Assembly: GCA_029054965.1 (NCBI GenBank)
Contig: JAIDEF010000319.1
Location: 1-7,804, forward strand
Direction of reading: 5' to 3'
Origin: Eubacterium sp.
GTDB lineage: Bacteria > Bacillota > Clostridia > Oscillospirales > Acutalibacteraceae
Length of the DNA stretch: 7,804 nucleotides
Shown piece by piece: positions 1 to 7,131 of the stretch. Under the pieces are notes generated by a model. It did no database searches. It saw only the letters and a list, made by a program, of their open reading frames with translations, and was not told where the DNA came from. The position numbers and the translations under genes are program-made. Position 1 is the first letter of the stretch. Every line of letters starts with the position of its first letter.

Positions 1-843
1 AATAATTTTTTTACTCAGAATTTCATAAAAATTTTCCGGCCTCAATTTTATAAGCTTTGTAACCATATTCGATTTTGAAATATGAATTTCACAATTCTGT
101 TCAATATCAATTGCCTCCTGACCGTCAACAGTCATAACAGGAGGATTATTCAAATCATTATCTGCTTTGATAACAAGCTTCTGATCGGTTGAAAAAATAA
201 AGCTTCTGTCCACAAGAGAATGTGAACATATCGGTGTAGCAATCATACAGCTTGCCTCAGGACTGACAACGGGACCGCCGGCCGCCATTGAATAAGCGGT
301 TGAGCCTGTTGGTGTAGATATAATAACTCCGTCAGCCCTCATATTCATAACATTGCGATTGTCACACGTTATATTTATATCGATAAGTCTTGCAAAAAAG
401 CCGCGTGATATAACAAAATCGTTAAGACAGTGCCGAGTCAAAATTATTTCTCCGTTTTTAACAATATCTGCTTTTAACATTAGCCTTTCATCAATCTCAT
501 AATCACTGTAAACAACTCTTTCAAGAAGACTTAATTCATCCTTTTCAAGACCGCTCATAAATCCAAGCCTGCCTGCATTGATTCCCAATATATGCTTATC
601 AAGCTGAGCGGCTTTTTTTGCTGCATTCAAAGTAGTGCCGTCACCACCGATAGCAATGGCAACATCACAGATATTTATCAAATTAAGAGGATCTGTATAA
701 TAAACACTGCAATCAGAAAAAATATCTTTATACTCATCAGAAACAAAAACTTTCGTGTCAAACCTGTTAAGAGTACTAAAAACATCTCTTGCAAGTTTTT
801 CCACACCATTATTCGATAAATTCGGTAAAACTGAAATAATCAT
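1..843 (-). CDS. nadK: NAD kinase, 3' end cut off by the window edge
   Basis: ATP-dependent NAD kinase, cytoplasmic, which phosphorylates NAD+ to NADP+. I translated it by hand from the ATG at 843-841. The frame stays open for 281 codons to base 1 without a stop, so only a few C-terminal residues should be missing (family about 285-295 aa). Family motifs appear in order: GGDGT at residues 66-70, NAGRLGF at 89-95, LND at 140-142, TPTGSTAYS at 177-185 followed by AAGGP, and VDGQ at 239-242. The GGDGT and TPTGSTAYS elements form the nucleotide-binding core of the fold. The start overlaps the tlyA stop as ATGA, with GAGG at 854-851 seven bases upstream, so translation is probably coupled to tlyA. 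A tlyA-nadK order is common in Clostridia, where argR and recN usually follow. The identification is secure; only the C-terminus is unseen. Confidence 0.96.
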   Translation of the reverse strand, partial: MIISVLPNLSNNGVEKLARDVFSTLNRFDTKVFVSDEYKDIFSDCSVYYTDPLNLINICDVAIAIGGDGTTLNAAKKAAQLDKHILGINAGRLGFMSGLEKDELSLLERVVYSDYEIDERLMLKADIVKNGEIILTRHCLNDFVISRGFFARLIDINITCDNRNVMNMRADGVIISTPTGSTAYSMAAGGPVVSPEASCMIATPICSHSLVDRSFIFSTDQKLVIKADNDLNNPPVMTVDGQEAIDIEQNCEIHISKSNMVTKLIKLRPENFYEILSKKII

Positions 844-1649
844 AACAATTCCTCGTGAGATTTGCCTACCAGAACCTTGGCATCTACATTTTCAGAAATA
901 ACAGGCTCCGCTGCTTTGACCAAATAAATTAAATATTCTATATTTCCCTCGGGACCCTTAACAGGTGAAAATTCAAGACCGTGTACTGAAAAGCCATTAC
1001 AGACAGCCATTTGGATAACATTTTCAACAACCTCAAGGTGTGTATTGATATCGCTGACTACACCTTTTTTTCCAACTTTTTCTCTTCCCGCTTCAAACTG
1101 AGGCTTTATAAGACACACAGCCTGTCCGTTATCATTTAAAAACAAATTAAGATTAGGGAGGATATGCTTTAATGAGATAAATGAAACATCAACAGATGCA
1201 AAGTCGATTGGTTGTGTTATCTGCTCCGAGGTTACATATCTGAAATTAGTTCTTTCAAGATTAACAACACGTTCGTCAGTTCTCAGCTTCCAGGCAAGCT
1301 GACCATAACCGACATCAACAGAAAAAACTTTGACTGCACCATTCATAAGCATGCAATCGGTAAAACCTCCTGTCGATGCACCTACATCCATACAAACCAT
1401 ATTATTGAGATCAATAGGAAAGCACTCCATTGCTTTCTCAAGCTTAAGTCCGCCTCGACTTACATATTTGAGCGTATTGCCCCTTACCTCAATAACATCA
1501 TCAGGCTTTATGTCTTTACCTGCTTTGTCTGATTTCTGATTATTTACATATACAATTCCAGCCATAATAATGGCTTTAGCCTTTTCTCTGCTTGGTGCAA
1601 GCCCTCGCTCAACAAGTGCTGCATCAAGACGTATTTTATTTGATGGCAT
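840..1649 (-). CDS. tlyA: TlyA-family S4/FtsJ rRNA 2'-O-methyltransferase (hemolysin-family protein)
   Basis: A 269-aa protein, the usual length of the TlyA/YqxC family. The N-terminal S4 RNA-binding domain covers about residues 6-65 (RLDAALVERG, SREKAKAIIMAG, VYVN). An FtsJ/RrmJ-type Rossmann methyltransferase domain follows, with a SAM-binding loop DVGASTGGFTD at 88-98 and then VDVGYGQLAWKLR. A plausible K-D-K-E catalytic set is present: K69 in SRGGLKL, D154 in SVDVSF, K182 in LIKPQFEAG and E238 in GNIEYL. In mycobacteria TlyA 2'-O-methylates 16S and 23S rRNA and affects capreomycin susceptibility; that this Clostridia protein has the same targets is inference, and the hemolysin label is historical. 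The start overlaps the end of dxs by 14 nt, and its Shine-Dalgarno AGAGAGG (1662-1656) lies inside dxs with a 6-nt spacer. It ends in an ATGA overlap with nadK. Confidence 0.95.
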   Translation of the reverse strand: MPSNKIRLDAALVERGLAPSREKAKAIIMAGIVYVNNQKSDKAGKDIKPDDVIEVRGNTLKYVSRGGLKLEKAMECFPIDLNNMVCMDVGASTGGFTDCMLMNGAVKVFSVDVGYGQLAWKLRTDERVVNLERTNFRYVTSEQITQPIDFASVDVSFISLKHILPNLNLFLNDNGQAVCLIKPQFEAGREKVGKKGVVSDINTHLEVVENVIQMAVCNGFSVHGLEFSPVKGPEGNIEYLIYLVKAAEPVISENVDAKVLVGKSHEELL

Positions 1650-3477
1650 TGTTTACCTCTCTGATAATAGAATCACAATCAAGCTTATAGGCTTTCATTT
1701 GGGAGTCAACCGAAGCCTGCTTAACAAATTCATCATTAATAGAAATATGCTTATAAAATGCAGATATATTATTCTCAGCAAGCATATTTCCAAAAGCTTC
1801 GCCTATTCCTCCTGAAGCAATCGCTTCTTCAAAGAAAAATATGTTTTTCGTATTTTTAAGCTCATTAAGAACATTTCTATCAATAGGTTTAATCCTGTTA
1901 AGCTTGATGACAAAGGTGTTCTCAAGGCTTTCATATGCCTTAATACACTCACTGAATTCCCTGCAGTATGTAACAATACAGTTATTTGCAGTATTATCAC
2001 CGAAAACATTGTAGCTTTCGTGATTATACTGATAATTTTCAGGTCTGTATTTTTCATTACCTCGTGGGTATCGGATAGCAGCAGCACCTTTGATTTTATA
2101 TATTCCTTCATAGAACATACCTTCAAGCTCGTCATAATATGAAGGCGCAAAAACAGTCAATCCTATGACTGAATTTAAAAATGCAGTATCAAAAACACCC
2201 TGATGACTTTCGCCATCTTCACCAACAAAGCCTGCTCTGTCTATTGCAAAAATGACTTTTAAATTCTGCATAGCAACATCATGGATTAGCTGGTCATATG
2301 ATCTTTGAAGGAATGTGGAATAGACCGCAAAAACAGGTATCAGCCCATTCTTCGCAAGACCGCTTGAAAAGGTTACAGCATGCTGTTCGGCAATTCCTAC
2401 ATCGAAAAATCTTTTTGGGTATTTCTTTGAAAATTCACAAAGACCTGTTCCTTCTGCCATTGCTGCAGTAACACAGCAAATTCTTGCATCCTTAGCGGCA
2501 AAGCTGCACATTGTCTCGCCAAATACTGATGAAAAGTTTTTACCGCCTGACTTAGGTTCACCTGTATTTATATCAAATTTTCCTATGCCGTGAAACTGTG
2601 TAGGATTTTTTTCGGCAGGATTATATCCCTTACCTTTAACTGTATTGATATGTATGAATACAGAATGACTGTGAGCCTTTGCAACATTAAGAACATCTAT
2701 CAAAGCCTCCAAATCATGTCCGTCAATTGGGCCGTAATATCTAAAACCTAAATCTTCAAAGAAAGTTGATTTCAAAATACGCTTTCTTATCTGAGAGTTA
2801 ATCAGAGTAAAGCTTCTGCTTATCTGACTTCCGATTTTAGGTATTCTTGCAAGGCCTCTCTGAAGCTTTGACTTGAAAGTAACATACTTTGAAGATGTTC
2901 TTATGGTGTTCAGATTTTTAGCCATAGAGCCAACATTCTGGCTTATTGACATATTATTGTCGTTTAAAATAACAATCAGATTACTGTTATTATTACCGGA
3001 ATTATTCAGTGCTTCATAAGCGAGACCGCCGGTCAGGGCACCATCACCGATAATTGCAATAACCTTACCCTTTTCACCTTTAATCTGCTTTGCACTTGCA
3101 AGACCTACTGCAGCAGAAATGGAAGTCGAGCTGTGACCTGATGAAAAAATATCATGCTCACTTTCCACAGGACGCGTAAAACCACTTATTCCGTTTTCTG
3201 TTCTCAATGTAGCAAATCTGTCTTTTCTTCCTGTCAGAAGCTTATGCGTGTAGCACTGGTGACCCACATCAAATACAATTTGATCTGTCGGACTGCTGAA
3301 AACCTTATGCAGTGCAACCGTAAGCTCCACAATACCGAGATTTGACGCAAGATGACCTCCGGTTTTGGACACAGTGGAAATAAGCTCAGCACGAACATCA
3401 CTGCAAAGCTCGTTAAGCTCATCATTATTTAGTTTTTTAACATCATTAGGTGAATTAACCTTATCTAACACAGACAT
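1636..3477 (-). CDS. dxs: 1-deoxy-D-xylulose-5-phosphate synthase
   Basis: Thiamine-diphosphate enzyme that condenses pyruvate and glyceraldehyde 3-phosphate to DXP, the entry step of the MEP isoprenoid pathway and a branch to thiamine and pyridoxal. The 613-aa length is normal for a slightly short DXS. Visible signatures are GGHLASNLG at 40-48 (conserved His42), DVGHQCYTHKLLTGR at 70-84, SGHSSTS at 113-119, the ThDP/Mg motif starting GDGALTGG at 144 and ending NDNN at 172-175, and YYGPIDGHD at 247-255. The pyrimidine domain has DVGIAEQHAV at 359-368, with E364 as the cofactor-activating Glu, then YSTFLQRSYDQ, DRAGFVGEDG at 413-422 and RYPRG at 469-473. The transketolase C-terminal domain follows. 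The start is 12 nt after the ispA stop, with a modest Shine-Dalgarno AAAGAG at 3491-3486 and an 8-nt spacer. The NNSGNNNSN run at 158-166 is richer in Asn than usual but does not disturb the motifs. Confidence 0.98.
   Translation of the reverse strand: MSVLDKVNSPNDVKKLNNDELNELCSDVRAELISTVSKTGGHLASNLGIVELTVALHKVFSSPTDQIVFDVGHQCYTHKLLTGRKDRFATLRTENGISGFTRPVESEHDIFSSGHSSTSISAAVGLASAKQIKGEKGKVIAIIGDGALTGGLAYEALNNSGNNNSNLIVILNDNNMSISQNVGSMAKNLNTIRTSSKYVTFKSKLQRGLARIPKIGSQISRSFTLINSQIRKRILKSTFFEDLGFRYYGPIDGHDLEALIDVLNVAKAHSHSVFIHINTVKGKGYNPAEKNPTQFHGIGKFDINTGEPKSGGKNFSSVFGETMCSFAAKDARICCVTAAMAEGTGLCEFSKKYPKRFFDVGIAEQHAVTFSSGLAKNGLIPVFAVYSTFLQRSYDQLIHDVAMQNLKVIFAIDRAGFVGEDGESHQGVFDTAFLNSVIGLTVFAPSYYDELEGMFYEGIYKIKGAAAIRYPRGNEKYRPENYQYNHESYNVFGDNTANNCIVTYCREFSECIKAYESLENTFVIKLNRIKPIDRNVLNELKNTKNIFFFEEAIASGGIGEAFGNMLAENNISAFYKHISINDEFVKQASVDSQMKAYKLDCDSIIREVNNAIK
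1656..1662 (-). promoter_or_regulatory. Ribosome binding site of tlyA, inside dxs
   Basis: AGAGAGG on the minus strand, six bases before the ATG at 1649. It lies within the last codons of dxs and supports a 14-nt overlap of the two genes rather than a later tlyA start. Confidence 0.7.
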
Positions 3478-3489
3478 AATATCAACTCT

Positions 3490-4374
3490 TTATTTGTTTC
3501 TGTTAATCAGGCTTACAGCCAGATTTCTTAGAAACTCAGTGTTTTCAAATTTATCAAGCTGGGAAACTGCCATTGCAGTAAGCCGCTCAACGTCTCTTTT
3601 TGCACCTTCCAATCCCTTTACAGATGCATATGTGTTTTTGTTATTTTCAGCATCAGAGCCAATAGGCTTTCCAAGCTCTTCTTCGCTGCCGATAATATCA
3701 AGAATATCATCCTGTATCTGAAAAGCCACGCCAAGCGAGTAAGCAAATTTTGATGCTGCAGTAAGCTGTTCTTCGGTTGCGCCTGCACTGATACAGCCCA
3801 TAAGACAAGCCGCAGAAATAAGTGCACCTGTTTTAAGCTTATAAACTGTAAGCAGTTCACTGAGTGTCGGATCTCCATTTTCAATAATAAGATCAATAAC
3901 CTGACCGCCAATCATTCCGCCAACTCCTGCATTCTGTGAAAGTAAGGTCACAGCCATTGTCTTTTTTGCAGGGCTTAAATCCGATGTTCCGATTATTTCA
4001 AAAGCATGTGTAAGCAATGCATCACCTGCAAGCAATGCATTAGCTTCACCGAATTGCTTGTGACAGCTTGGCTTTCCTCTTCTCATATCATCATTATCCA
4101 TACAAGGCAAATCGTCATGAATCAGGCTGTACGTATGAATATATTCAATCGCACAAGCAAGCGGCAAACAATCATCACGACTGCCTCCGCATGCCATTGC
4201 GAACTCAAGAGCAAGAACCGGTCTTATACGCTTTCCGCCATTTGAAAGACTGTAATTCATTGCATTGACAACCTCAGCCTGACCATCCTTTGCTTTTGGC
4301 AAATTCTGAATTAAAGCTCTTTCAATAAGTAAAATATCATTATTAAGTATATTATTATATTCTATCTTATTCAT
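3490..4374 (-). CDS. ispA: Farnesyl diphosphate synthase (short-chain trans-prenyltransferase)
   Basis: Condenses isopentenyl and dimethylallyl diphosphate to geranyl and then farnesyl diphosphate, the precursor of undecaprenyl carrier lipid and quinones. The protein is 294 aa, normal for IspA. It shows GGKRIRP at 46-52, the first Asp-rich motif DDLPCMDNDD at 87-96, GMIGGQVIDL from 153, KLKTGALI at 179-186 and the second Asp-rich motif DDILD at 222-226. The two-residue insertion in the first motif (DDxxxxD) and Tyr82 five positions before it match bacterial type II farnesyl synthases, so FPP is the expected product. A geranylgeranyl product cannot be excluded from sequence alone. The Shine-Dalgarno AAGGAG (4391-4386) overlaps the last codons of xseB, with an 11-nt spacer to the ATG. 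It sits directly upstream of dxs, so two non-consecutive isoprenoid steps are co-transcribed. Confidence 0.96.
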   Translation of the reverse strand: MNKIEYNNILNNDILLIERALIQNLPKAKDGQAEVVNAMNYSLSNGGKRIRPVLALEFAMACGGSRDDCLPLACAIEYIHTYSLIHDDLPCMDNDDMRRGKPSCHKQFGEANALLAGDALLTHAFEIIGTSDLSPAKKTMAVTLLSQNAGVGGMIGGQVIDLIIENGDPTLSELLTVYKLKTGALISAACLMGCISAGATEEQLTAASKFAYSLGVAFQIQDDILDIIGSEEELGKPIGSDAENNKNTYASVKGLEGAKRDVERLTAMAVSQLDKFENTEFLRNLAVSLINRNK

Positions 4375-4382
4375 AGTTATAA

Positions 4383-4565
4383 TTACTCCTTAGCAAGCTC
4401 TGTGATTTTTTGCTGTGCATTTTTCAGTTTATCAGCACAAAAAGCAGTTAATTTTGTGCCCTCCTCAAAAAGCTTTAAGCTTTCTTCAAGTGAAACCTCA
4501 TTTTTTTCAAGAGCGGATACTATTTCTTCCAATCGCAATATAGCTTTTTCATAGGTCATTTCCAT
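4383..4565 (-). CDS. xseB: Exonuclease VII small subunit
   Basis: Small subunit that joins several copies to one XseA to form exonuclease VII, which degrades single-stranded DNA from either end to oligonucleotides. I place the start at the ATG 4565-4563, giving 60 aa beginning MEMTYEKAILRLEEIV. The open frame extends upstream to an ATG at 4607, but that adds 14 residues unlike the family and lies inside xseA. The chosen start has GAGG at 4578-4575 with a 9-nt spacer and lies 1 nt after the xseA stop. The signature LEEIVSALEKNEVSLEESLKLFEEG matches the two-helix XseB fold. The C-terminus, with FCADKLKNAQQKI, is typical. The TAA stop overlaps the ispA ribosome binding site. Confidence 0.95.
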   Translation of the reverse strand: MEMTYEKAILRLEEIVSALEKNEVSLEESLKLFEEGTKLTAFCADKLKNAQQKITELAKE

Positions 4566-4566
4566 A

Positions 4567-5763
4567 TTAACGTACCTCGTCAACAGTACACACAGCACTG
4601 CCGTCAATAAATTTTATATTTATTTTATCATTAACTTTAATGTCATTTTTTGATTTAATTATTTCGTTGTTTTTCGCTTTAACCGCTGCATATCCTCTTG
4701 AAAGAACAGCCAAAGGACTTAAGGCATCAAGCTTACCCGAAAGTATGCCTAATTCATATCTATGACTATTGAGCTTATTTTCAAATGCGTTTGCAAGTTC
4801 ATCAGTCAAGGAAAGTAAAACATCATTTTTTCTATCAAAAAAATCATTATAATTTGCAAGAATACTTTCGTTTGATAGATTATCTAATCTTTGTGCCTCA
4901 TATTCAAGACGCTTGGTTATGCTGTACAGCATTCTGCTTTTGGCATTTTCTGTAAATTTTATCAATTCATTTATATCAGGCACTGCCTTTTCAGCAGCAG
5001 CACTTGGGGTTTCTGCTCTTAAATCTGCCGTAAAATCACATATCGTAAAATCAGTTTCGTGACCTACTGCCGATATAATAGGCTTTTTGCATTCAAAAAT
5101 TGCTCTTGCAACTATTTCAGTATTAAATGCCCACAAATCTTCTAAAGAGCCGCCTCCCCTTCCAACAATAATGACATCAACATCATCAATACTGTCAAGA
5201 AGTTTTATTGATTTTACAATATCTTCCGGTGCAGAATCACCTTGAACTATTGTTGGGGCAATAACAAGCTCTGCTATCGGATAACGCCTTTTAGTAATAT
5301 TCTTGATATCCTCAATTGCTGCACCCATATTCGAGGTTGCAATACCGATTTTCTTAGGATACTTAGGAATTGACTTTTTATGTGCAGGGTCAAACAAGCC
5401 TTCCTTTTCAAGTTTCTCCTTGAGCTGTTCAAAAGCAATACTCAAAGAACCGATTCCATCAGGCTGCATATCCTCAATATAAAGCTGATACACACCGTCC
5501 TTCTCATAAGCGGATATTCTTCCTCTGCAGATAACACTCATACCATCCTCCGGCTTGAATTTAAGCCTTGAAGCATAGGATGAGAACATAACCGCCTTTA
5601 ACTGACAATTATTATCCTTAAGCGTTAAATACATATGACCGCTTTTATAGTAATGCTTAAAATTACTGATTTCACCCTTAATATAAATTGTTTTTAAAAC
5701 CGTATTTTCATCAAGTATTGACTTAATATACGTGTTTAACTGAGTTACTGTAATAACATTCAT
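4567..5763 (-). CDS. xseA: Exonuclease VII large subunit
   Basis: Catalytic subunit of exonuclease VII, 398 aa, somewhat shorter than the E. coli protein (about 456 aa), mainly in the helical C-terminal part. The N-terminal OB-fold domain covers about residues 1-100 (VTQLNTYIKSIL, IYIKGEISNFK, GHMYLTLKD, MFSSYASRL). The catalytic domain carries GAAIEDI at 147-153, VGRGGGSLEDLWAFN at 200-214, SAVGHETDFTICDFTADLRA at 231-250 and TPSAAAE at 252-258. D152, R202, H235 and D238 correspond to the conserved acidic and basic residues of the family. The C-terminal SPLAVLSRGYA motif is at 349-359. Residues 143-147 read TSNMG where the usual consensus is TSPTG. The start forms an ATGA overlap with the stop of the upstream Kae1-like gene, and xseB begins 1 nt after the stop. 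Confidence 0.97.
   Translation of the reverse strand: MNVITVTQLNTYIKSILDENTVLKTIYIKGEISNFKHYYKSGHMYLTLKDNNCQLKAVMFSSYASRLKFKPEDGMSVICRGRISAYEKDGVYQLYIEDMQPDGIGSLSIAFEQLKEKLEKEGLFDPAHKKSIPKYPKKIGIATSNMGAAIEDIKNITKRRYPIAELVIAPTIVQGDSAPEDIVKSIKLLDSIDDVDVIIVGRGGGSLEDLWAFNTEIVARAIFECKKPIISAVGHETDFTICDFTADLRAETPSAAAEKAVPDINELIKFTENAKSRMLYSITKRLEYEAQRLDNLSNESILANYNDFFDRKNDVLLSLTDELANAFENKLNSHRYELGILSGKLDALSPLAVLSRGYAAVKAKNNEIIKSKNDIKVNDKINIKFIDGSAVCTVDEVR
4575..4578 (-). promoter_or_regulatory. Ribosome binding site that fixes the xseB start
   Basis: GAGG nine bases before the ATG at 4565, placed in the last codons of xseA. It supports the 60-aa form of XseB over a longer reading from 4607. Confidence 0.6.
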
Positions 5764-6680
5764 TTTCTGTCTTTCAGATAGGCATATATTGCTATACCGC
5801 AGGCATTGTCACAGCTTAAATCAGGCTTTGCAAAATATGCATTATACTTTTTGGTTATTTGTTTTCTTATCAAACTATTTGACATAACACCGCCAACAAA
5901 CATAATCGGTAAATTCCCGTAATTATCAATTATTCGCTTTGTCATTTCATCAATTGAATTTGATATGTACGTAAGTACAAACTTAGAAATATCCTGCTTG
6001 GTTTCGCCGCTTTCAAACATATTTTTTGCCTTGTTTTCAACACCTGAAAGCGAGCAGTCAAGCCCATTCATTGACGGTTTTATTTTAAATTCTTTTTCAC
6101 TTAGAAGGGATAATCTGTCAAGCTCTTTTCCGCAAGGGAAAGTCAATCCCATCATTACACCTGCTCGGTCAATTGCCTGTCCCGCTTTTAAATCACTGCT
6201 CTGTGCAATAATTCGTGCAGTAACAATTTCATCATTATCCGGCTCAACAAGCAACGCCTCCGTTGTTCCGCCGCTTATATGAAAAGCAATAAAAGACTCG
6301 TTGATTAAATCAAGCCTGTCTATTGAGTAAAGACCTGCAAGAATATGACCAACCTGATGAGAAGTTTTGAAAAGCGGAGCACCTGAAAATTTACTTATAC
6401 TTACAGCATTATTAATACCCACCAAAAAGCATGGCATATAGCTGCCGTCAATGTTTCTTGGTCTTGAGCTGACAGCTACAGCATTTATATAGCTGCCGTC
6501 AATTGAAATATCATCAATCAGTGCAGGCATATTAACCGTGTGCTGAAACACAGCATCACTCTGTCTTAAACCTCTTTCACCGGTTTTGACAGTAAGAAGC
6601 TGACGCTTATTAATTATGTGCTTACCATCAAACACTGCAACGGAGGTAGTGTAGTTACTTGTATCAAAACCAATATACAT
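5760..6680 (-). CDS. Kae1/TsaD-like (peptidase M22, glycoprotease-family) paralog of unknown function
   Basis: A 306-aa protein of the TsaD/Kae1 ASKHA fold, but not a standard TsaD (about 335-345 aa). It begins IGFDTSNYTTSVAV where TsaD has GIETSCDET. It then has GERGLRQSDAVFQH at 34-47, SSRPRNIDGSYMPCF at 71-85, SHQVGHILAG at 107-116 and SGGTTE at 136-141 in place of SGGHT. GQAIDRAG at 167-174, FPCGKELD, LSGVENKA, GGVMSN at 263-268 and DNACGIA at 291-297 follow. The metal ligands of TsaD (two His plus an Asp) appear kept as H108, H112 and D291, and D171 is kept, so nucleotide and metal binding are plausible. The TsaD loop around PGLVGALLVG is replaced. True TsaD makes the tRNA t6A modification; whether this paralog does is unknown, and a genuine tsaD is expected elsewhere. 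It starts 1 nt after nusB with GGAG at 6690-6687, 6 nt before the ATG. Confidence 0.88.
   Translation of the reverse strand: MYIGFDTSNYTTSVAVFDGKHIINKRQLLTVKTGERGLRQSDAVFQHTVNMPALIDDISIDGSYINAVAVSSRPRNIDGSYMPCFLVGINNAVSISKFSGAPLFKTSHQVGHILAGLYSIDRLDLINESFIAFHISGGTTEALLVEPDNDEIVTARIIAQSSDLKAGQAIDRAGVMMGLTFPCGKELDRLSLLSEKEFKIKPSMNGLDCSLSGVENKAKNMFESGETKQDISKFVLTYISNSIDEMTKRIIDNYGNLPIMFVGGVMSNSLIRKQITKKYNAYFAKPDLSCDNACGIAIYAYLKDRK
6436..6503 (-). repeat. In-frame 17-bp direct repeat inside the Kae1-like gene
   Basis: The plus-strand 17-mer ATATAGCTGCCGTCAAT occurs at 6436-6452 and again at 6487-6503. The two copies are 51 bases (17 codons) apart, in the same frame. They encode the repeated peptide IDGSY at residues 60-64 and 78-82. 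The second copy (GSYMPCF) fits the family motif; the first does not obviously do so. It may be chance or a small local duplication. Confidence 0.6.
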
Positions 6681-6681
6681 A

Positions 6682-7074
6682 CTATTCTCCGCGGCTTATT
6701 GCACCAAGCACACCATTGATAAAGGATGCATCATCCTTGCTTGAATATTTCTTGGCAAGCTCAACAGCCTCATTGATAGCAACATTATCAGGAACAGAAT
6801 CAGCAAACTTCATTTCATAAATTGCAACATACAATATAGCAAGACTCACCTTTGGCAGTCTGCTGAGCTTCCAGGATTTTAGGTATTTGCTTATAAGATT
6901 ATTAAATTCCTCTTTATGTTCATTTACACCCTGTGATATTTCCTTAGCATAATCACATACCTCTTCAACATTTTCACTGTAGAGATCAATAAGCTCGTCC
7001 ATATCATCATTCGGAATAAATAAATTTTCAAATGTAAGGAAAAATCCCTGCTCTCTCATTTCACTTCTTTTCAT
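6682..7074 (-). CDS. nusB: Transcription antitermination factor NusB
   Basis: RNA-binding all-helical protein that, with NusE (ribosomal protein S10), binds boxA RNA and prevents premature termination in rRNA operons. The length of 130 aa is slightly short for the family. The C-terminal half is clearly NusB: W68, RLPKVSLAILYVAIYEM at 72-88, then VPDNVAINEAVELAKKYSSKDDASFINGVLG spanning 94-124. The N-terminus (MKRSEMREQGFFLTFENLF) is a divergent form of the Arg-rich boxA-binding arm. The chosen ATG at 7074 has TAGGAG at 7090-7085 with a 10-nt spacer. A second ATG at residue 6 is possible, but it would cost part of the basic arm. An intrinsic terminator lies immediately upstream, and the Kae1-like gene begins 1 nt downstream. 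No separate promoter was recognised in the 57-nt gap before it. Confidence 0.93.
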   Translation of the reverse strand: MKRSEMREQGFFLTFENLFIPNDDMDELIDLYSENVEEVCDYAKEISQGVNEHKEEFNNLISKYLKSWKLSRLPKVSLAILYVAIYEMKFADSVPDNVAINEAVELAKKYSSKDDASFINGVLGAISRGE

Positions 7075-7090
7075 AATATGTTAACTCCTA

Positions 7091-7124
7091 AAAAAGAAAG
7101 CCGACAAAATATTCATTTGTCGGC
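7091..7124 (-). terminator. Intrinsic terminator between the Asp23 gene and nusB
   Basis: On the minus strand GCCGACAAA (7124-7116) pairs perfectly with TTTGTCGGC (7108-7100): a 9-bp stem with a GC-rich base and a 7-nt loop. A T-rich tract, TTTCTTTTTT, follows directly at 7099-7090. This is the classic Rho-independent form in the direction of transcription. It starts 8 nt after the Asp23 stop codon, and its T tract runs into the nusB ribosome binding site. It probably acts as a partial terminator or attenuator between the Asp23 gene and the downstream operon. Confidence 0.85.
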
Positions 7125-7131
7125 AGAATTG

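Noticed and set aside
592..819. Plus-strand open frame of 75 codons
   Set aside because: It is antisense to nadK, which reads continuously through this stretch with all its motifs.
1803..2150. Minus-strand open frame of 115 codons inside dxs
   Set aside because: It is in another frame within the intact transketolase part of dxs, with a low-complexity product and no family features.
3365..3721. Plus-strand open frame of 118 codons
   Set aside because: It lies antisense to dxs and ispA, whose motifs are unmistakable. Its translation is Ser/Leu-rich with no family similarity.
4013..4042. Direct repeat AAGCAATGCAT in ispA
   Set aside because: It encodes the repetitive NALLAGDALL motif conserved in prenyl synthases, so it is explained by the protein.
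4566..4607. Longer xseB reading from the ATG at 4607
   Set aside because: The extra 14 residues are unlike XseB and lie inside xseA. A good ribosome binding site serves the ATG at 4565.
5965..6282. Plus-strand open frame of 105 codons
   Set aside because: Antisense shadow of the Kae1-like gene, without a recognisable domain.
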